Origin: Cantharellus purpuraceus
Lineage: Eukaryota > Basidiomycota > Agaricomycetes > Cantharellales > Hydnaceae
Direction of reading: 5' to 3'
Assembly: GCA_025174535.1 (NCBI GenBank)
Contig: JALBUN010000023.1
Coordinates: 3,720,001-3,784,000, forward strand
DNA length: 64,000 nucleotides
The first letter of the stretch is position 1; each line of letters starts with the position of its first letter. A program made the position numbers and the translations under genes. Below are positions 1 through 11,278 of this stretch, in pieces. The notes below the pieces were generated by a model, which searched no databases, was not told the DNA's origin, and saw only the letters and a list, made by a program, of their open reading frames with translations.

Positions 1-433
1 ACTTGGGTCCAAACTCCAAACTCCTTTCCATGTTGTACTCCATATCCATCTTATTGTCTTATTGTTTTAGTTTCAGCATTCAATTCTCCACATACTTATA
101 CAGGCTACTCTCTGTCTATTACAATAGTTCATATATCAACTAAGATTTGCCCCATTAACTTCTTGGTTGCTAGCTTCTTGACAAGTACCTTCTTGACAAG
201 TTGAACTCTGGATCCCTGATCCAACTCCATACTCCAAACTCCAAAATATTGGACTGACAATCTGAGGGGGCACAACACACAAGTTGAAGCCAAGTCCACT
301 CAATCCAACTCAATAGTATTGCTCTTACTCTGTCTCCAGTTGAACTAGAACAGTAAAGTCCCATCTCCCTCTTTACTAGCAGCCAAACTCCAGCTCTTTT
401 CCATTGAACCCTGAGTTGTCCCAGACCTTAACA
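1..433 (+). repeat. 3' part of a long LTR (LTR family A)
   Basis: This stretch aligns closely over its whole length with 21596-22028, including the doubled 'cttcttgacaag' motif, the 'ttgaagccaagtccact' block and 'aacagtaaagtccca'. Similarity stops at CTTAACA (ends 433 and 22028). I read it as the last third of an LTR that begins TGTAAG (copy starting at 3190) and ends CTTAACA, cut by the window edge. It would be the 5' LTR of the element whose internal region follows. CpG is scarce, as in the rest of 1-11 kb. No gene is seen in it. Confidence 0.7.
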
Positions 434-1214
434 GCCCTATAAAATAATTAAAGCCCATAATAAAGCTTTGACAGTGACACTGGAATTGCCATCAGAACTG
501 ACTAGTAGGTGCATTATGCCTACATTCCACATCAGTCTCATTTGACTGTATGTGCCGAATGATGAGGTGAGATTCCTGAAACAGGAAGTGAAGTCATTTT
601 ACAACTTTGGGAATGATAACAAGCAGGAGTGGCTTGTCAATGAAATCATCACTCATTGATGGATAAGCAATAAAGAACTTGAATTTCAAGTTCTATGGAC
701 GTTGGGAGACATCACCTGGGAACCTTACATGTCATGTAAGGATCTAGAAGCTCTAGACGATTATTTAGAACTTTGAGGGGTGACTCAAGTGTGAGAACTA
801 CCTCATAGACAGTAGTTCTCAGAGAGATGGAGCCTCAAAGATCTAATGGGGCTCAAGGGGGAGAAGTGGAGCTACCAAGAATAAAGGTAGCTCCTAGCAG
901 GATGCGACAAAGAGCTACCATCAATGATGGTAGCTCAACAAGGGGAGGAGGAACTACCTTGATTAAATGGTAGTTCCTAGATAAGGATAGAGCTACCATA
1001 ACAATAGGCAGCTTGATGGTAGAAAAAACTGCTCCCATAGGGAGCAGTTCACTGTTGTGCTACTCATAGTAGCATGAAAGGGGTAAGTGATAATTAATCA
1101 CATTACACCCATGTGACATAGTCACTGGAAAAATTCTCAATAAAGAATTTTCAAGCTCAGCCATAGAAGGCTAGCAGTGTTTCTTCGAACCACCACAACC
1201 CCCCCCCCATCAAA

Positions 1215-3147
1215 ATGTCATCTCTCAGAAGGGAGACAATGGATGCTCAGGACAAGCATCCAATGGAAGTTGAACAAACTTCCACAGTGGCAGCACCAGT
1301 AACAAGTGCTGCAGATATGATCAGGGGTTATCAAGATGAGATGACCTGGAAAATTGGTGGATGGCATGGTGGCACTGCCATCCATCACCCTCATGGGTGC
1401 AATGCATATGTGTCACACTTAATCGAGGCCCAAAATGGAGGCTGACTATATCTTTCCACCACTTTGGTGGAAAGAGCATTAAGAGTCACATGGCCATGAC
1501 TTATACATGACATTGAAGATGATGTCGCAACACCTTATCATGAAGACTATGATAAGATGTACAAGGATAACTTGGACCTGTTTGCACAGGTCCAAGAACT
1601 CAAAGGACTTCTTGACAATGAGAAGTCCAAAGTAACTCGTCTCAGAGACAAGTTAAAAAAACTGAAGGAGGCTGCTGATAGAGCACCTCTTACATTCAAG
1701 ACCAAGCTCATGATGGTGCACTTGGCCCCAGTAGCATCGCTATCACATGCTATGGCAGGCAAATCATTGCCTGCCATTATGCTATCACAGCCCATGGCTT
1801 CATCGTCATGGGAAACAATCGATCTCACCAAAGAGGGTGATCGCCTGAGCAAATTGCCTCAGGTTGACCCTCAAACCCTCAAGGGTCAAGATTGGGATGA
1901 CACTGACCCAATCTGGGAGGGATACAACCACAATCATGGTCTCCTCCTGGCTAGCATCCCTAAGGGTGCTAAGCAACCAGGCAAACTCAAAGAGTTTGCC
2001 CTATCAGAAATTGAAGCTGAGATTGATCAGCTTCAAAAGGAATATATGGCTGGTGATGTCAGCCATACCTTAAAAGACCCAGCATTGAAGATGCTGGAGG
2101 AAGCCCAGCATACGAATTATCACAAATGCCGGGACGATTCCGGGCATGCCCCCAAGCATGCCAATGTGGGGAAATCATTCCCCAAATGGGCACCATGGTT
2201 CATGACTGCAGCTGACCCCCCCCAGGGCAGTCACTGGCCACCTGCCACAACCTCTGGGCAAGTCTGCCCCTATCAGGGCAGACTGGTTCAACATCTGCAA
2301 TATGGATACTCTGGAGTTTGTATCACTCCATAAAAAGGCATTGGCCATGCTGTTTGTGGAACAGACTGTACTAATGTGCAGAGAATGACTCTACTGGCTC
2401 ACGCTGATAATGTGAGTCTTATCATCACTCTACTGATCACACTGGTAGACACTTGCCCTCATACAGGGATGGCAAGTAAACCCTAATGGGGTCCCCCTGG
2501 CCATCCAACAGGAGTTGGATGGTACTATGAACTTGTCCAATGTGGATGTATGGATGTGGCTGCAAAAGGCCACTCCCAAGAAGGGTTCTTCTGTGTTTAA
2601 GAAGAACCTCTGGACTATGTTCCAGAATCCTGGCCACTGGAGATTATTGACCAGTGGTCAAAAGTTCTCACCAACTCTTGGTGACACCTTTCACACTTCA
2701 GTCACTGGAGTGTATGATTGGGGGAATTGCTCCCCCAAAGAACATACTGAATTAGAGCTTGCACTCTGGTTTGGACAATCAGGAGGCATCACCCCCGATC
2801 GTGTTGCTATATTAAAGGAGTTTGCTAAATGCATTGCCTCTGGAGCAGTATTTAACCAGCCTGCCAGGGTTGGTAAGCAAAAGCAGAAGACTCAGGGAGT
2901 CTCCCAAGCAGCTCATAAAGCTGCTAAACACTCTCTTGCTGAGTGTTTAGGTCATGATCAACTTAATTGTGAACTCGATCGGGATGCTGCAGTAGCAATT
3001 GCATCCTCCTCATCCATTCAAGTGGATGAGGATACTGCAACCATGTTGAGGACAACTGAGAGCCATCCCCCTCTGGAGCCATATGCACAAGATGACCATA
3101 TGGACACCAACCCATTGGAACAGCTTCATAAGGAGCTGTATGATTAA
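1215..3147 (+). pseudogene. Broken coiled-coil ORF series inside the LTR element
   Basis: Three open segments follow each other on the + strand: 1215-1445 (76 aa, starting MSSLRRETMDAQDKH), 1557-2333 (258 aa) and 2515-3147 (210 aa). The middle one has a heptad-rich, charged N-terminus (DLFAQVQELKGLLDNEKS and LRDKLKKLKEA), which predicts a coiled coil. The last contains a conserved-looking block with WMWLQKATPKKG and GITPDRVAILKEFAKC. The segments probably derive from one structural, Gag-like or accessory protein interrupted by stops and a shift. No pol domain is present and I recognise no named family. They may instead be separate small proteins. Confidence 0.45.
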
Positions 3148-3176
3148 AAAGTACTGGGTGAGATCATGTCTCATTC

Positions 3177-3189
3177 AAAAAGGGGAGGG
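3177..3189 (+). promoter_or_regulatory. Polypurine tract
   Basis: The purine run aaaaaggggaggg sits immediately 5' of TGTAAGTACC, the deduced LTR start. This is the expected position of the plus-strand primer of an LTR retroelement, and it is the main reason for placing the LTR start at 3190 rather than at TGTTATG (3205). Confidence 0.55.
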
Positions 3190-3732
3190 TGTAAGTACCC
3201 AAGGTGTTATGACTATATTCATTAACACCCTAATCCCTGTCCAATCCACTCAGATCCCCATGCACATGAAATCTATACTCCATTTGGAAACCATCCCATC
3301 TCCATTTATCTGTCCAATTGTCACTGCCAACTTTGCTCATCTGCCTCCGGTTCTGATTGATGCATCAGCATCACCATAGGAACCCAGACATCCATCCCCA
3401 TCAGACTTGGACATATTCACATAAGGCCATCAGCCTCAGAGACCCATCACCAGAGTAATTATTATTAGATTTCATTTATGTATTTAAGTTGCCCAACTGG
3501 GGACTTCATTCCCCAGTTCGAATATCAAATCACACCTAGCTCCTAAGTCCGATCCTAACTATCTAAGTCATACTCTGTCTCCAAAATCCCAGACACTGGT
3601 ATAAGTGAGGGTGCAGCACAAAAGCTGAAGCCAAGTCTGTTCTGACCTCCATGATGCACCCTGATTCCCACTCCGACTCTGACCATCACTCCAACCCAAT
3701 CTCTGACCCCCAATTGGACCTAGTGCATAACA
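3190..3732 (+). repeat. 5' part of LTR family A
   Basis: It matches 20839-21424 along its length (for example 'gactatattcattaa' and 'cagtttgaatat'-like blocks). The block 3205-3732 is itself bounded by an inverted pair, TGTTATG at 3205 and CATAACA ending at 3732. At 3732 similarity to the longer LTR copy ends and Gypsy gag-like sequence begins, so the rest of this LTR has been lost or replaced. An ORF of the neighbouring gag runs back into this repeat (from 3651), which I regard as accidental read-through. Confidence 0.65.
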
Positions 3733-3764
3733 GTATATTCGAACTGCCATACTCACTCCTACCA

Positions 3765-4883
3765 ATGCCACAATCCACTGCCAATTCTCAACATGCACAA
3801 ACTGTCAAGGTGCCTGCTCCCAGCATTGATACCATCCCTGAGGTCGTTGAAGAACCCACGGACCACATAGAGGCTGTCAATGAAGAGGACAATACTCCAC
3901 CCTCCCTGAATCTGGCGCAAGCCATCTCCCTGCTTGCCAGCAGCATCCATACCCCACAAGCTCCTAAGTCCCAGACCAAGGTCCAGGAACCTGGCCCATT
4001 TGATGGCTCTGATCCATGCAAGCTCCAACCATTCTTGGTGCAATGCCAGCTGAATTTCTGTGACTGCTCTGACGCATTTACATCCAATTGGGTGAAGGTC
4101 ACCTTCGCCATGTCCTATCTCAAGGGCACCGCACTGGACTACTTTGAGCCAGCGCTCATGGAAGACTCTGACGACCCGATATGGTCAGAAGACTACTCTG
4201 ACTTCATCTCTGAACTTCAGACCAATTTCAGTCCTTACAACCCCAAGGCCAATGCTGAGAATGAACTCAATTGACTTCAGATGAAGGAGAATCACAAGAT
4301 CGCAAAATACATTGTGAGTTTCCAGCAGCTAGCCCCAAAAGTCCAATGGGGTGACACCACACTCTGATGCCAATTTTACATTGGCCTCCCATCCTGCATC
4401 AAGGACGAGATATCACATGTTGGTAAACTGGATACTTTGGTTAACCTTTGCAAGCTCACCCAATCCATCAATGCCCATTATTGGGAACATCAATCTGAAG
4501 TCTCCTGTGAAAATTTGGCTAACAACAAATTGGACAAATCATCAGACAAGACCCCAAAGTCCAACAAGGGGTCCGATAAGAAGATTACTACCAACTCCAG
4601 CCAGAGGTCAAACACTGGTAACGCTGCCACTTCTGGTTGTGGTCAGAACAACTCCGGCACTGGCAATAACTCCAGAGCTCGCAAGAGCACTCCGGATCTT
4701 TCCACCAAGCTGGGGAAGGATGGAAAACTTACCCAGCAGGAACGCCAGCACCGCATGGACAACAACCTCTGCCTGTTCTGTGGAAAACCTGGCCACCAAG
4801 CCAAGGATTGCAACAAGGCAACCTCGTCCACAGCCAAGGCAAAGGGCTGTACCACCAATGCCACAATGGACCCAAAAAAATAG
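3765..4883 (+). pseudogene. gag: Ty3/Gypsy Gag, degenerate
   Basis: The first part (MPQSTANSQ..., to the stop at 4272-4274) carries a retrotransposon Gag core: EPGPFDGSDPCKLQPFLVQC, then FTSNWVKVTFAMSYLKGTAL and a DFISELQTNF segment. After the stop the frame must change before 4437-4883, which ends in a perfect CX2CX4HX4C zinc knuckle (C-LF-C-GKPG-H-QAKD-C, 4770-4811). In the living element this protein forms the capsid and binds genomic RNA. The stop at 4272 fits CGA to TGA. The start at 3765 is the first Met after the LTR-like repeat; the original N-terminus may be lost. Confidence 0.75.
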
Positions 4884-4979
4884 TAAGCAGTCCTCTAGCC
4901 TCCGTATGGGCTGAGGGCTGCATTGGTACTCCCCATACAACAAACAAGGTCTGCCTGAACGCATCCACTCTTTCCCACT

Positions 4980-7900
4980 CCAACTCTCTTACCTCATCCA
5001 TTCCCAATACCGCTATCCAAGCATTAATTGACTCCAGTTCTACTCACTGTTTCCTTGATTCCTCTTTTTCTGATTTACATAAACTCCATACATACACCAT
5101 AACTCTGATATCGCTCCAATTATTTGATGGCACTACTAATGCTGTTATTTCATGAGCTATAGATCTGTCTATCTGTTTTTCTGTCAGAGAAACCCAGAAC
5201 CTTACATTCTATGTTACCCTGCTTGACTCCAGTTGTTCTGTGGTTCTCAGACATAATTGGCTCACCCACTACAATCTGTTGATTGACTGGGCATTGGGCC
5301 ATATCACATTCCGTTCTCCAGTGCAGGCTGTGTTATCCCCAATGTCACCAGCAACTTTAGGTGCAAAATTATCTTCTGCCTCTGCTGACTCCACTCCGAT
5401 AGATACTCCATCTACCCCTCCATCTATATCAATGGTGGATGCTATGGTCTTCACCAGACTAAGCAAACTGGATGGCTCACAAACATTCCAGGTTCACCTC
5501 TCCAATCCAATGCTCCTCGCCGTTCCACCTGATCAACCCCACCAGACCTATCTATGGTTCCTAAGGAGTATCATGAGTTTGCCAACGTGTTCAGCAAGTC
5601 TAAAGCCAACTCCCTAGTGGGACACTGACTGTATGATCTCAAGATTGAGTTGAATGACAACTCCACCCCTCCGCTTGGCCCTATCTACTTGCTATCCCAA
5701 AAAGAGCTACTGGCTCTCCAGACATTCATAGACAAGAACTTGGCCACAGGCTTCATCCACCCATCCTTATCCCCCCATGGAGCTCCAGTCCTATTTGTCT
5801 GCAAAAAGGACGGATCACTCCATCTATGCATCGACTTCCGTGGGCTCATCAAGATCACTAAGAAAGACTGGTACCCAATACCCCACACCACAGACCTACT
5901 TGAGAGCCCTTGAAAGGCTAAGATCTATTCCAAAATAGATCTCTGACATGCCTACCATCTAGTCCACATCTGAGAAGGCAACAAGTGGAAAACAACTTTC
6001 CGCACTCAATATGGATCTTTTGAATGGTGTGTCATGCCCTTCGGACTAACCAATGCTTCAGCTACCTTCCAGCAGTTCATGAACAATACCTTCACCAACC
6101 TCCTCAATGTTACCATCCTTGTTTACTTAGATGACATTTCGGTATATTCAGATAATAAAGATGAACATCAGACACATGTCTGAGAAGTACTCCAATGTCT
6201 TCAAAAACATAGCCTCTTTTCCCATGCTGACAAATGTGAATTCCACTCTGACTCAGTCAAGTATCTAGGCTATATCCTCTCCCCTGCAGGACTGACAATG
6301 TCCAATGACAAAATCAAAGCCATACAGGAATGGCCAGAACCATGGAAAGTCAAAGATGTACAGTCCTTCCTGGGGTTTGCCAACTTCTACCGCTGCTTCA
6401 TCTACAACTACTCCAATATTACTGTTTCACTCACCCAACTTACTAGGAAGGGTATCCAATGGAATTTCACTGACGAATGTAGACAGAGCTTTGAGACCCT
6501 GAAGAAGGCCTTTACCTCCACTCCGATACTGACTCATTGGGTTCCAGACATTCCTATCCTATTAGAGACCGATGCCTCCAACTATGCACTTGCCGTGATC
6601 CTGTCCATCATCTGGAGAGATGATGGACAAGTCCACCCGATCACTTTTCACTCACATACATTTATGCCCCCTGAACTGAACTATGATGTCCATGACAAAG
6701 AGCTCCTTGCCATATATGAAGCCTTCCAGATATGGAGACACTACCTCAAAGGCCCCTCCAATCTGGTGGATGTCATAACGGACCACAAGAACTTGGAATA
6801 CTTCTCCACAACAAAACTACTCACTTGGAGACAAGTCTGATGGTCCAAATACCTGTCTCAGTTCAACCCCGTTATCCACTTCTGTCCTGGTCAACTTGGA
6901 GCAAAGCCCGATGCATTAACCAGATGCTGGGATGTCTACCCTAAAGATGCTTGTTCAGAAATACAACAAATATGTATATACAACCTATTTTCCTCAAATT
7001 TTACACAACACACTTAGATTGAAACTTATTTTCATATTTCAACATGATTCTCAAATTTTACACATATACTAGATTAAAACATATTTTGATATTTTGGCAT
7101 AATTCTCAAAAATAACTGTTTTTTCCCCATTTAGTGGTGGTAACTCTCCTGAGGGAGCATCCAAATATCATTGATTCTTTCTTATACAATACTTGTAACA
7201 TAATTTGAACCATCTTTAATCCCCACCTGGTATTTGTATATCTAAATACCCTATATAATACCAGTTATATTAATACATACATTTCTATTATATCCATGTA
7301 AATGATTATGTTCATCTCAACCAAATATCTTATCTTTTAAAGTTTATTAAAATATAGAATATATGTTTATATTTATGAAAATTTCACACATCCAAAATCT
7401 TTTAAGATATCCAAATTGTAACTCCCTGGCTTTATGTATCATTGAAATTCTGATGTATATCTCATATACATCAGAATATTGTATACTGACATGATTCTGA
7501 ACAAGAGAGGAGTAGTGACTATGCCACTGTAAACCCACACAACTTTTGTCCTGTGTTCACTAACAAGCAGCTGGCATCATCCCTACAGGCATCCACCCTC
7601 ATGACTCCCACCCTCCAAGCTGTCACCATTATGGATATCGACCAACTCCATTCTGACATCTGCTCATCACTCCGATCTGATCCTGTTGCAGTTAAACACT
7701 TGGACAACCCTTCCGATCTGAAATGGTCACTTGATCCCAAAGGACACCTCCAACACAACAACCAGATATACGTCCCTGATGCCAATGGTCTCCAACTCCA
7801 AGTTTTGCAGTATTATCATGATCACCTGATCTCCGGCCACTTCAGGTAAATCACACACAAGGGTTAATCTGATGAGACTACATATGGCCAAAAATGTGAG

Positions 7901-8906
7901 AGTACATTCAACACTACTGTAACTCTTGTACCACATGTATGCACTTAAAATCGCAAAGGCACAAACCCTATGGAATGCTTAAGCAACTTCCGGTCCCAGA
8001 GCAACCATGGAACTCCATCTCCATGGATTTCATAGAGAAGCTCCCCCCATCGCTCGGATATGACACCATACTTGTGATTGTCAACAGGTTCACTAAACAG
8101 TCACTATTCATTCTGATGCATGACACCATCACCTCCACCTCACTAGCTAAGTTGTTTGTTCTCCACATATTCTCTAAACACAGAGTCCCATCACATGTCA
8201 CATCCAATCGGGGCTCGGAGTTCGTGTCCTCCTTCTTCTGCACATTAGGAAAGGCTCTTGACATGAAGCTTCATTTCACCTCTGGATACCACCCTGAGGG
8301 AGATGGACAAATGGAACAAATGAATCAGTCCCTGGAACAATATCTCCAAGTCTATTGTAACTATCAACAAGACAACTGGGCTGACCTACTTCTGATCACA
8401 GAGTTTGCCTACAACAATGCTCCAAATGTGACTACTGGTGTCTCTCCATTCTTTGCTAATAAAGGCTACCATCGAAACATCTCTGTCCACCCTGAGAAGG
8501 AACTTGCCTCCACCAAAGCCCACCAATTCATAACCAACCTTGATCAACTACACCAACATCTCCAAGAAACTATCTCTGATGCCCAGAAACAATGCCAAGT
8601 CTCCGCAGACCGACGCCGCATTCCGGCTCCGGACCTGCAAATCAGAGACAAAGTATTCGTTAAGGCCGAACATTTCTGGACCACCCATCCATCAAAGAAA
8701 CTCTCTGAGAAATACTTAGGTCCTTATGAGGTCATTGCTCACACAGGCAGCAGGTCCTTCACCCTCCGCCTCCCAGACCACTTCTGAGCAGTTCATCCGG
8801 TCTTCCATATATCAATGCTTGAACCCGCTGACGAGCCAGGACGCATCGAGGACGCATATCGAACCACTCTGACAGTCCAACTCCGCCAGCGTCTTTTCGT
8901 ATCAAC
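4980..8906 (+). pseudogene. pol: Ty3/Gypsy Pol (protease-RT-RNase H-integrase), inactivated
   Basis: Domain order is protease-RT-RNase H-integrase, the Ty3/Gypsy order. The protease box reads IDSSSTHC (5026-5050), with Ser for the usual Gly after Asp-Ser. RT spans about 5650-6300, with [16 protein letters not shown] and an intact YLDD (6124-6135). RNase H spans about 6550-6840 (TDASNYAL, DKELLAIYEA, TDHKNLE). The zinc-binding region near 7810-7950 is broken, and the integrase core is 7990-8500. Its second catalytic Asp is Asn (TSNRGSEF, codon 8206-8208). In-frame TGA stops occur at 5153, 5911, 5944, 5971, 6181, 6838 and 8785. The frame is also split by an insertion at 6961-7494. After HPVFHISMLEPA the expected chromodomain tail is not recognisable. 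Confidence 0.9.
6961..7494. mobile_element. AT-rich insertion (MITE-like) in Gypsy pol
   Basis: A strongly AT-rich 534 bp block without coding potential interrupts pol between the RNase H and integrase regions. The flanks are CTTGTTCAGAA (6950-6960) and TTCTGAACAAG (7495-7505), exact reverse complements of each other. Removing one TTC(A/T)GAA copy restores an open frame across the site (..KDACSEQERSSDYATVNP..). The insertion may therefore have duplicated 7 bp of a palindromic target, or the 11 bp may be terminal inverted repeats. Inside, 'ttctcaaattttacaca' style motifs recur. No family is assigned. Confidence 0.6.
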
Positions 8907-9479
8907 TTTTAAATAGTGCCGCAACTCCCTATCCACCTCAGTCTCTAATTCGAGCCATCGATCGTCACTCGTGTTTCATCGCCATCGATCATTATCAGCC
9001 TTCTATTCACACCGATCCTTTCATCATCATTCACATGGCTTCCCATTCTATTCCCCTCTCCAACATCACTTCTAATAATACGTCACACTGGTCTCTGGAC
9101 ACAGAGGACTATCAAAAATACGCCGAGCTCCACGGGCATGTTAAGCCACCTCCACGTGTCAAAATACTTCCAAAACTCTTTCAACGTCCAAGATCCCCAC
9201 CATGTCTCTCTTATGCCATTGGCGATCCCATATTCTTTCACAATTCCATTGAACCATATACATTCCTCGACATTTCACCTCTATATCGTAACATGGATAG
9301 AAGAGTCAAACGTGAGGTAGAATTTCAGTCACCATCACTGACCTATCCTCCCACTTCAATCCGACTCAGGTTACATTGTGTCAGGCAAAGGGACCGAATA
9401 CTCTTGGAACGGGATACCATATGGAGATGGATCACTAAGACAATAAGGAGTATTTGTTGTGGATGCTGACTGAAGTCCT
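8907..9479 (+). other. Degenerate 3' tail of the Gypsy element
   Basis: A 144-codon open stretch (9035-9469) lies here but shows no domain I recognise, and its composition matches the surrounding transposon rather than host genes. It most likely represents the eroded pol 3' end or untranslated tail of the Gypsy element. Confidence 0.35.
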
Positions 9480-9504
9480 CATGTGACTCAGGGTCAATTA
9501 ACCT

Positions 9505-9960
9505 TCGGAGCCGTAGGGAAGATGGTATTGGTGGATGTTTCTATTTTTCTTTTATATGACTCACCCCTGTTTCATCTTTTAATTCATTCATACATGACTT
9601 ACTCATCCTTGTTCTATTTTTGGTTCTTTTATTACTCATCACCCCCTATTCTTACAAAGATTACCCCTATCTGTCGTTTCATTTCTCCATGATTTCCCCC
9701 TTTAGTAGTTCAACTTCACATGCTTTGTCAGCTGGCTTGATCAGCATTTCTTGCATCATATTGCATCATTTGCTCCTCATATTGTGTCGTTGTGCCCTGG
9801 GGATTTGTATATAAAAGGGTGCTAGTTTTCGCCTTTAGAATCAATCAACAAGTTTTCAGCCAACGCTCTAAAGTCAAAGTCCAAGCTCTAAGTCTACGCT
9901 CTACGCTCTACATCACAATCCATCATCTCTACACTGAGGTAAAACACCTTGGTTCAATGA
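9505..9960 (+). repeat. Probable LTR of the Gypsy element, with TATA box
   Basis: Just after a purine-rich ggagccgtagggaaga (9499-9514), T-rich DNA leads to TATATAAAAGGG near 9808-9820. Then come repeated 'caagctctaagt/acgctctac' words (9865-9910), a pattern common just downstream of fungal Gypsy LTR promoters. No second copy lies in the window, so the ends are guesses. The 5' partner expected before gag is missing, which suggests recombination with LTR family A at 3732. Confidence 0.35.
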
Positions 9961-10627
9961 TCAGATTTCCCTCCGCCACCGAGAGGTTGCTTCTCCTGAA
10001 ACCAGCTTTCGCGTACCTCCCAACCGGGCTCCGCATTGTCATCCAGTCCCAGAGCACGATCAGCCATTGGGACCGACCTTTAGCTCCCATCCCCATCCAA
10101 CCACAGAGCACTATCCCACTTCCCTGTTACTTACCCCTTGCCCTGATTGATCTTTGGAGTGCTGAACAACTGCGTTACACACCGTCTGTTTGCTAGGACC
10201 GTTGCGTGCAGGCTTATAGGATCTATTCCTTAAGCGAACCGACAACGCTTGCAAAGCTGGATCACTGACCTAGCGACACACAGCTCCTTCTTACAAGTTG
10301 CCAATACGTGACTCTCCGCCTTGCACCATATGACCACCTCCTGCTTCTCTGTATCAGCACTCGGGTGCGCTTTCAATGAAAAGACCGCGATCTCAAGATT
10401 TTTCTTGGTGGTAGCAGCATATAGCTCCACCCTTTTGTGAGCTTCAACTGCGGCTACCCAAGCCATCTCCTCATAGCAATTTGAGGTTGGGTCCAGCTCC
10501 ATATCCATCCTGACATCCACACCCACCTCAGGCTCTGCATTTGCATCAAGCTCCATGTTGGCATCAGGATCCGCCTCCACTTCCACCCTCTCTGCCTCCA
10601 CTGTGTCATCTTCTTCAGCTGCATCCA
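9961..10627. other. Unassigned repeat-region DNA
   Basis: No recognisable gene. A minus-strand open stretch (10230-10694) reads through the adjacent LTR fragment and begins in the repeat, so it is not a convincing gene. The right part (10470-10620) is a run of 'ccatctccatatccat' type CT/CA-rich words, like those inside LTR family A. Confidence 0.4.
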
Positions 10628-11278
10628 TCATACATAATGGCTGTGGCCGCAGCCCAATTCCCACTCCAACTCCAACCCAATCTCCAACCCCCAATCAGAC
10701 CTAGTGCATAACACTCCATCAGTCCATTCAATTGTCACCATTGATCTCACTCATCCACCTCTGGTTCCAATTGATGCATCAGCATCACCATAGGAACCCA
10801 GACATCTGTCCCCATCAGACTCAGACATATTCATGTAGCCTCAGAGATCCATCACCAGAGTAATTATTACTAGATTTTGAATATGTATTTAAGTCATACA
10901 ACTGGGGACTTCATTCCCTAGTTTGAATATCAAATCATGCCTAGCTCCTAAGTCCAATCTGAACTATCAAAGTGGTACTCCATCTCTGAAATCTTGGACA
11001 CTGGTATTAGTGAGAGTGCAGCACATAAGCTGAAGCCAAGTCCATTGTACCCCCATGACACACCCTGACAACCACCCAGGTTCCAACCCCCATCAGACCT
11101 AGTGCATAACAGGTCACTGGAAACAGTAAAGTCCTCTCTTATTCACTCTAGCACCCAACTCTGGCTATGTCCACAGCACTTGACATATCTGTCTCCACCA
11201 GACTCAGACGTCATTGTTAGATTTTGGATATATATTCAAGTCATACAGCTGGGACTTTATTCCACAGTTTGAATGTCC
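10628..11278 (+). repeat. Mosaic of LTR family A fragments
   Basis: Four pieces are joined. 10628-10713 matches the end of the 3205-3732 block and stops at CATAACA. 10720-11111 matches its 3' four fifths and again stops at CATAACA. 11112-11165 resembles the later LTR part around 21940-21990 (aacagtaaagtcc). 11190-11278 returns to the middle of the block (cagctgggactttattcc). The joins imply successive deletions or non-homologous joining rather than one insertion. It marks the sharp edge between CpG-poor repeats and the CpG-rich gene block. Confidence 0.6.

Larger units (their letters stand above)
434..3189 (+). mobile_element. Internal region of a non-autonomous LTR retrotransposon
   Basis: The region lies between the end of one LTR copy (433) and the start of another (3190). 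A purine-rich tract, aaaaaggggaggg at 3177-3189, ends directly before the TG of the downstream LTR, as a polypurine tract should. I see no reverse transcriptase, integrase or zinc knuckle; the only coding potential is the broken ORF set at 1215-3147. The first 780 bases (434-1214) contain short imperfect repeats built on 'gagctaccat/ggtagctc' around 860-1030, likely secondary-structure-forming. This fits a large retrotransposon derivative mobilised in trans. Confidence 0.6.

Noticed and set aside
9035..9469. 144-codon ORF after pol as a chromodomain-bearing protein
   Set aside because: The chromodomain hallmarks (YEVE-like start, W-x-G-Y, W-E-P) could not be found in any frame.
10230..10694. 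154-codon minus ORF beginning in an LTR fragment
   Set aside because: Its N-terminus is translated repeat sequence and no domain is visible; treated as repeat read-through.
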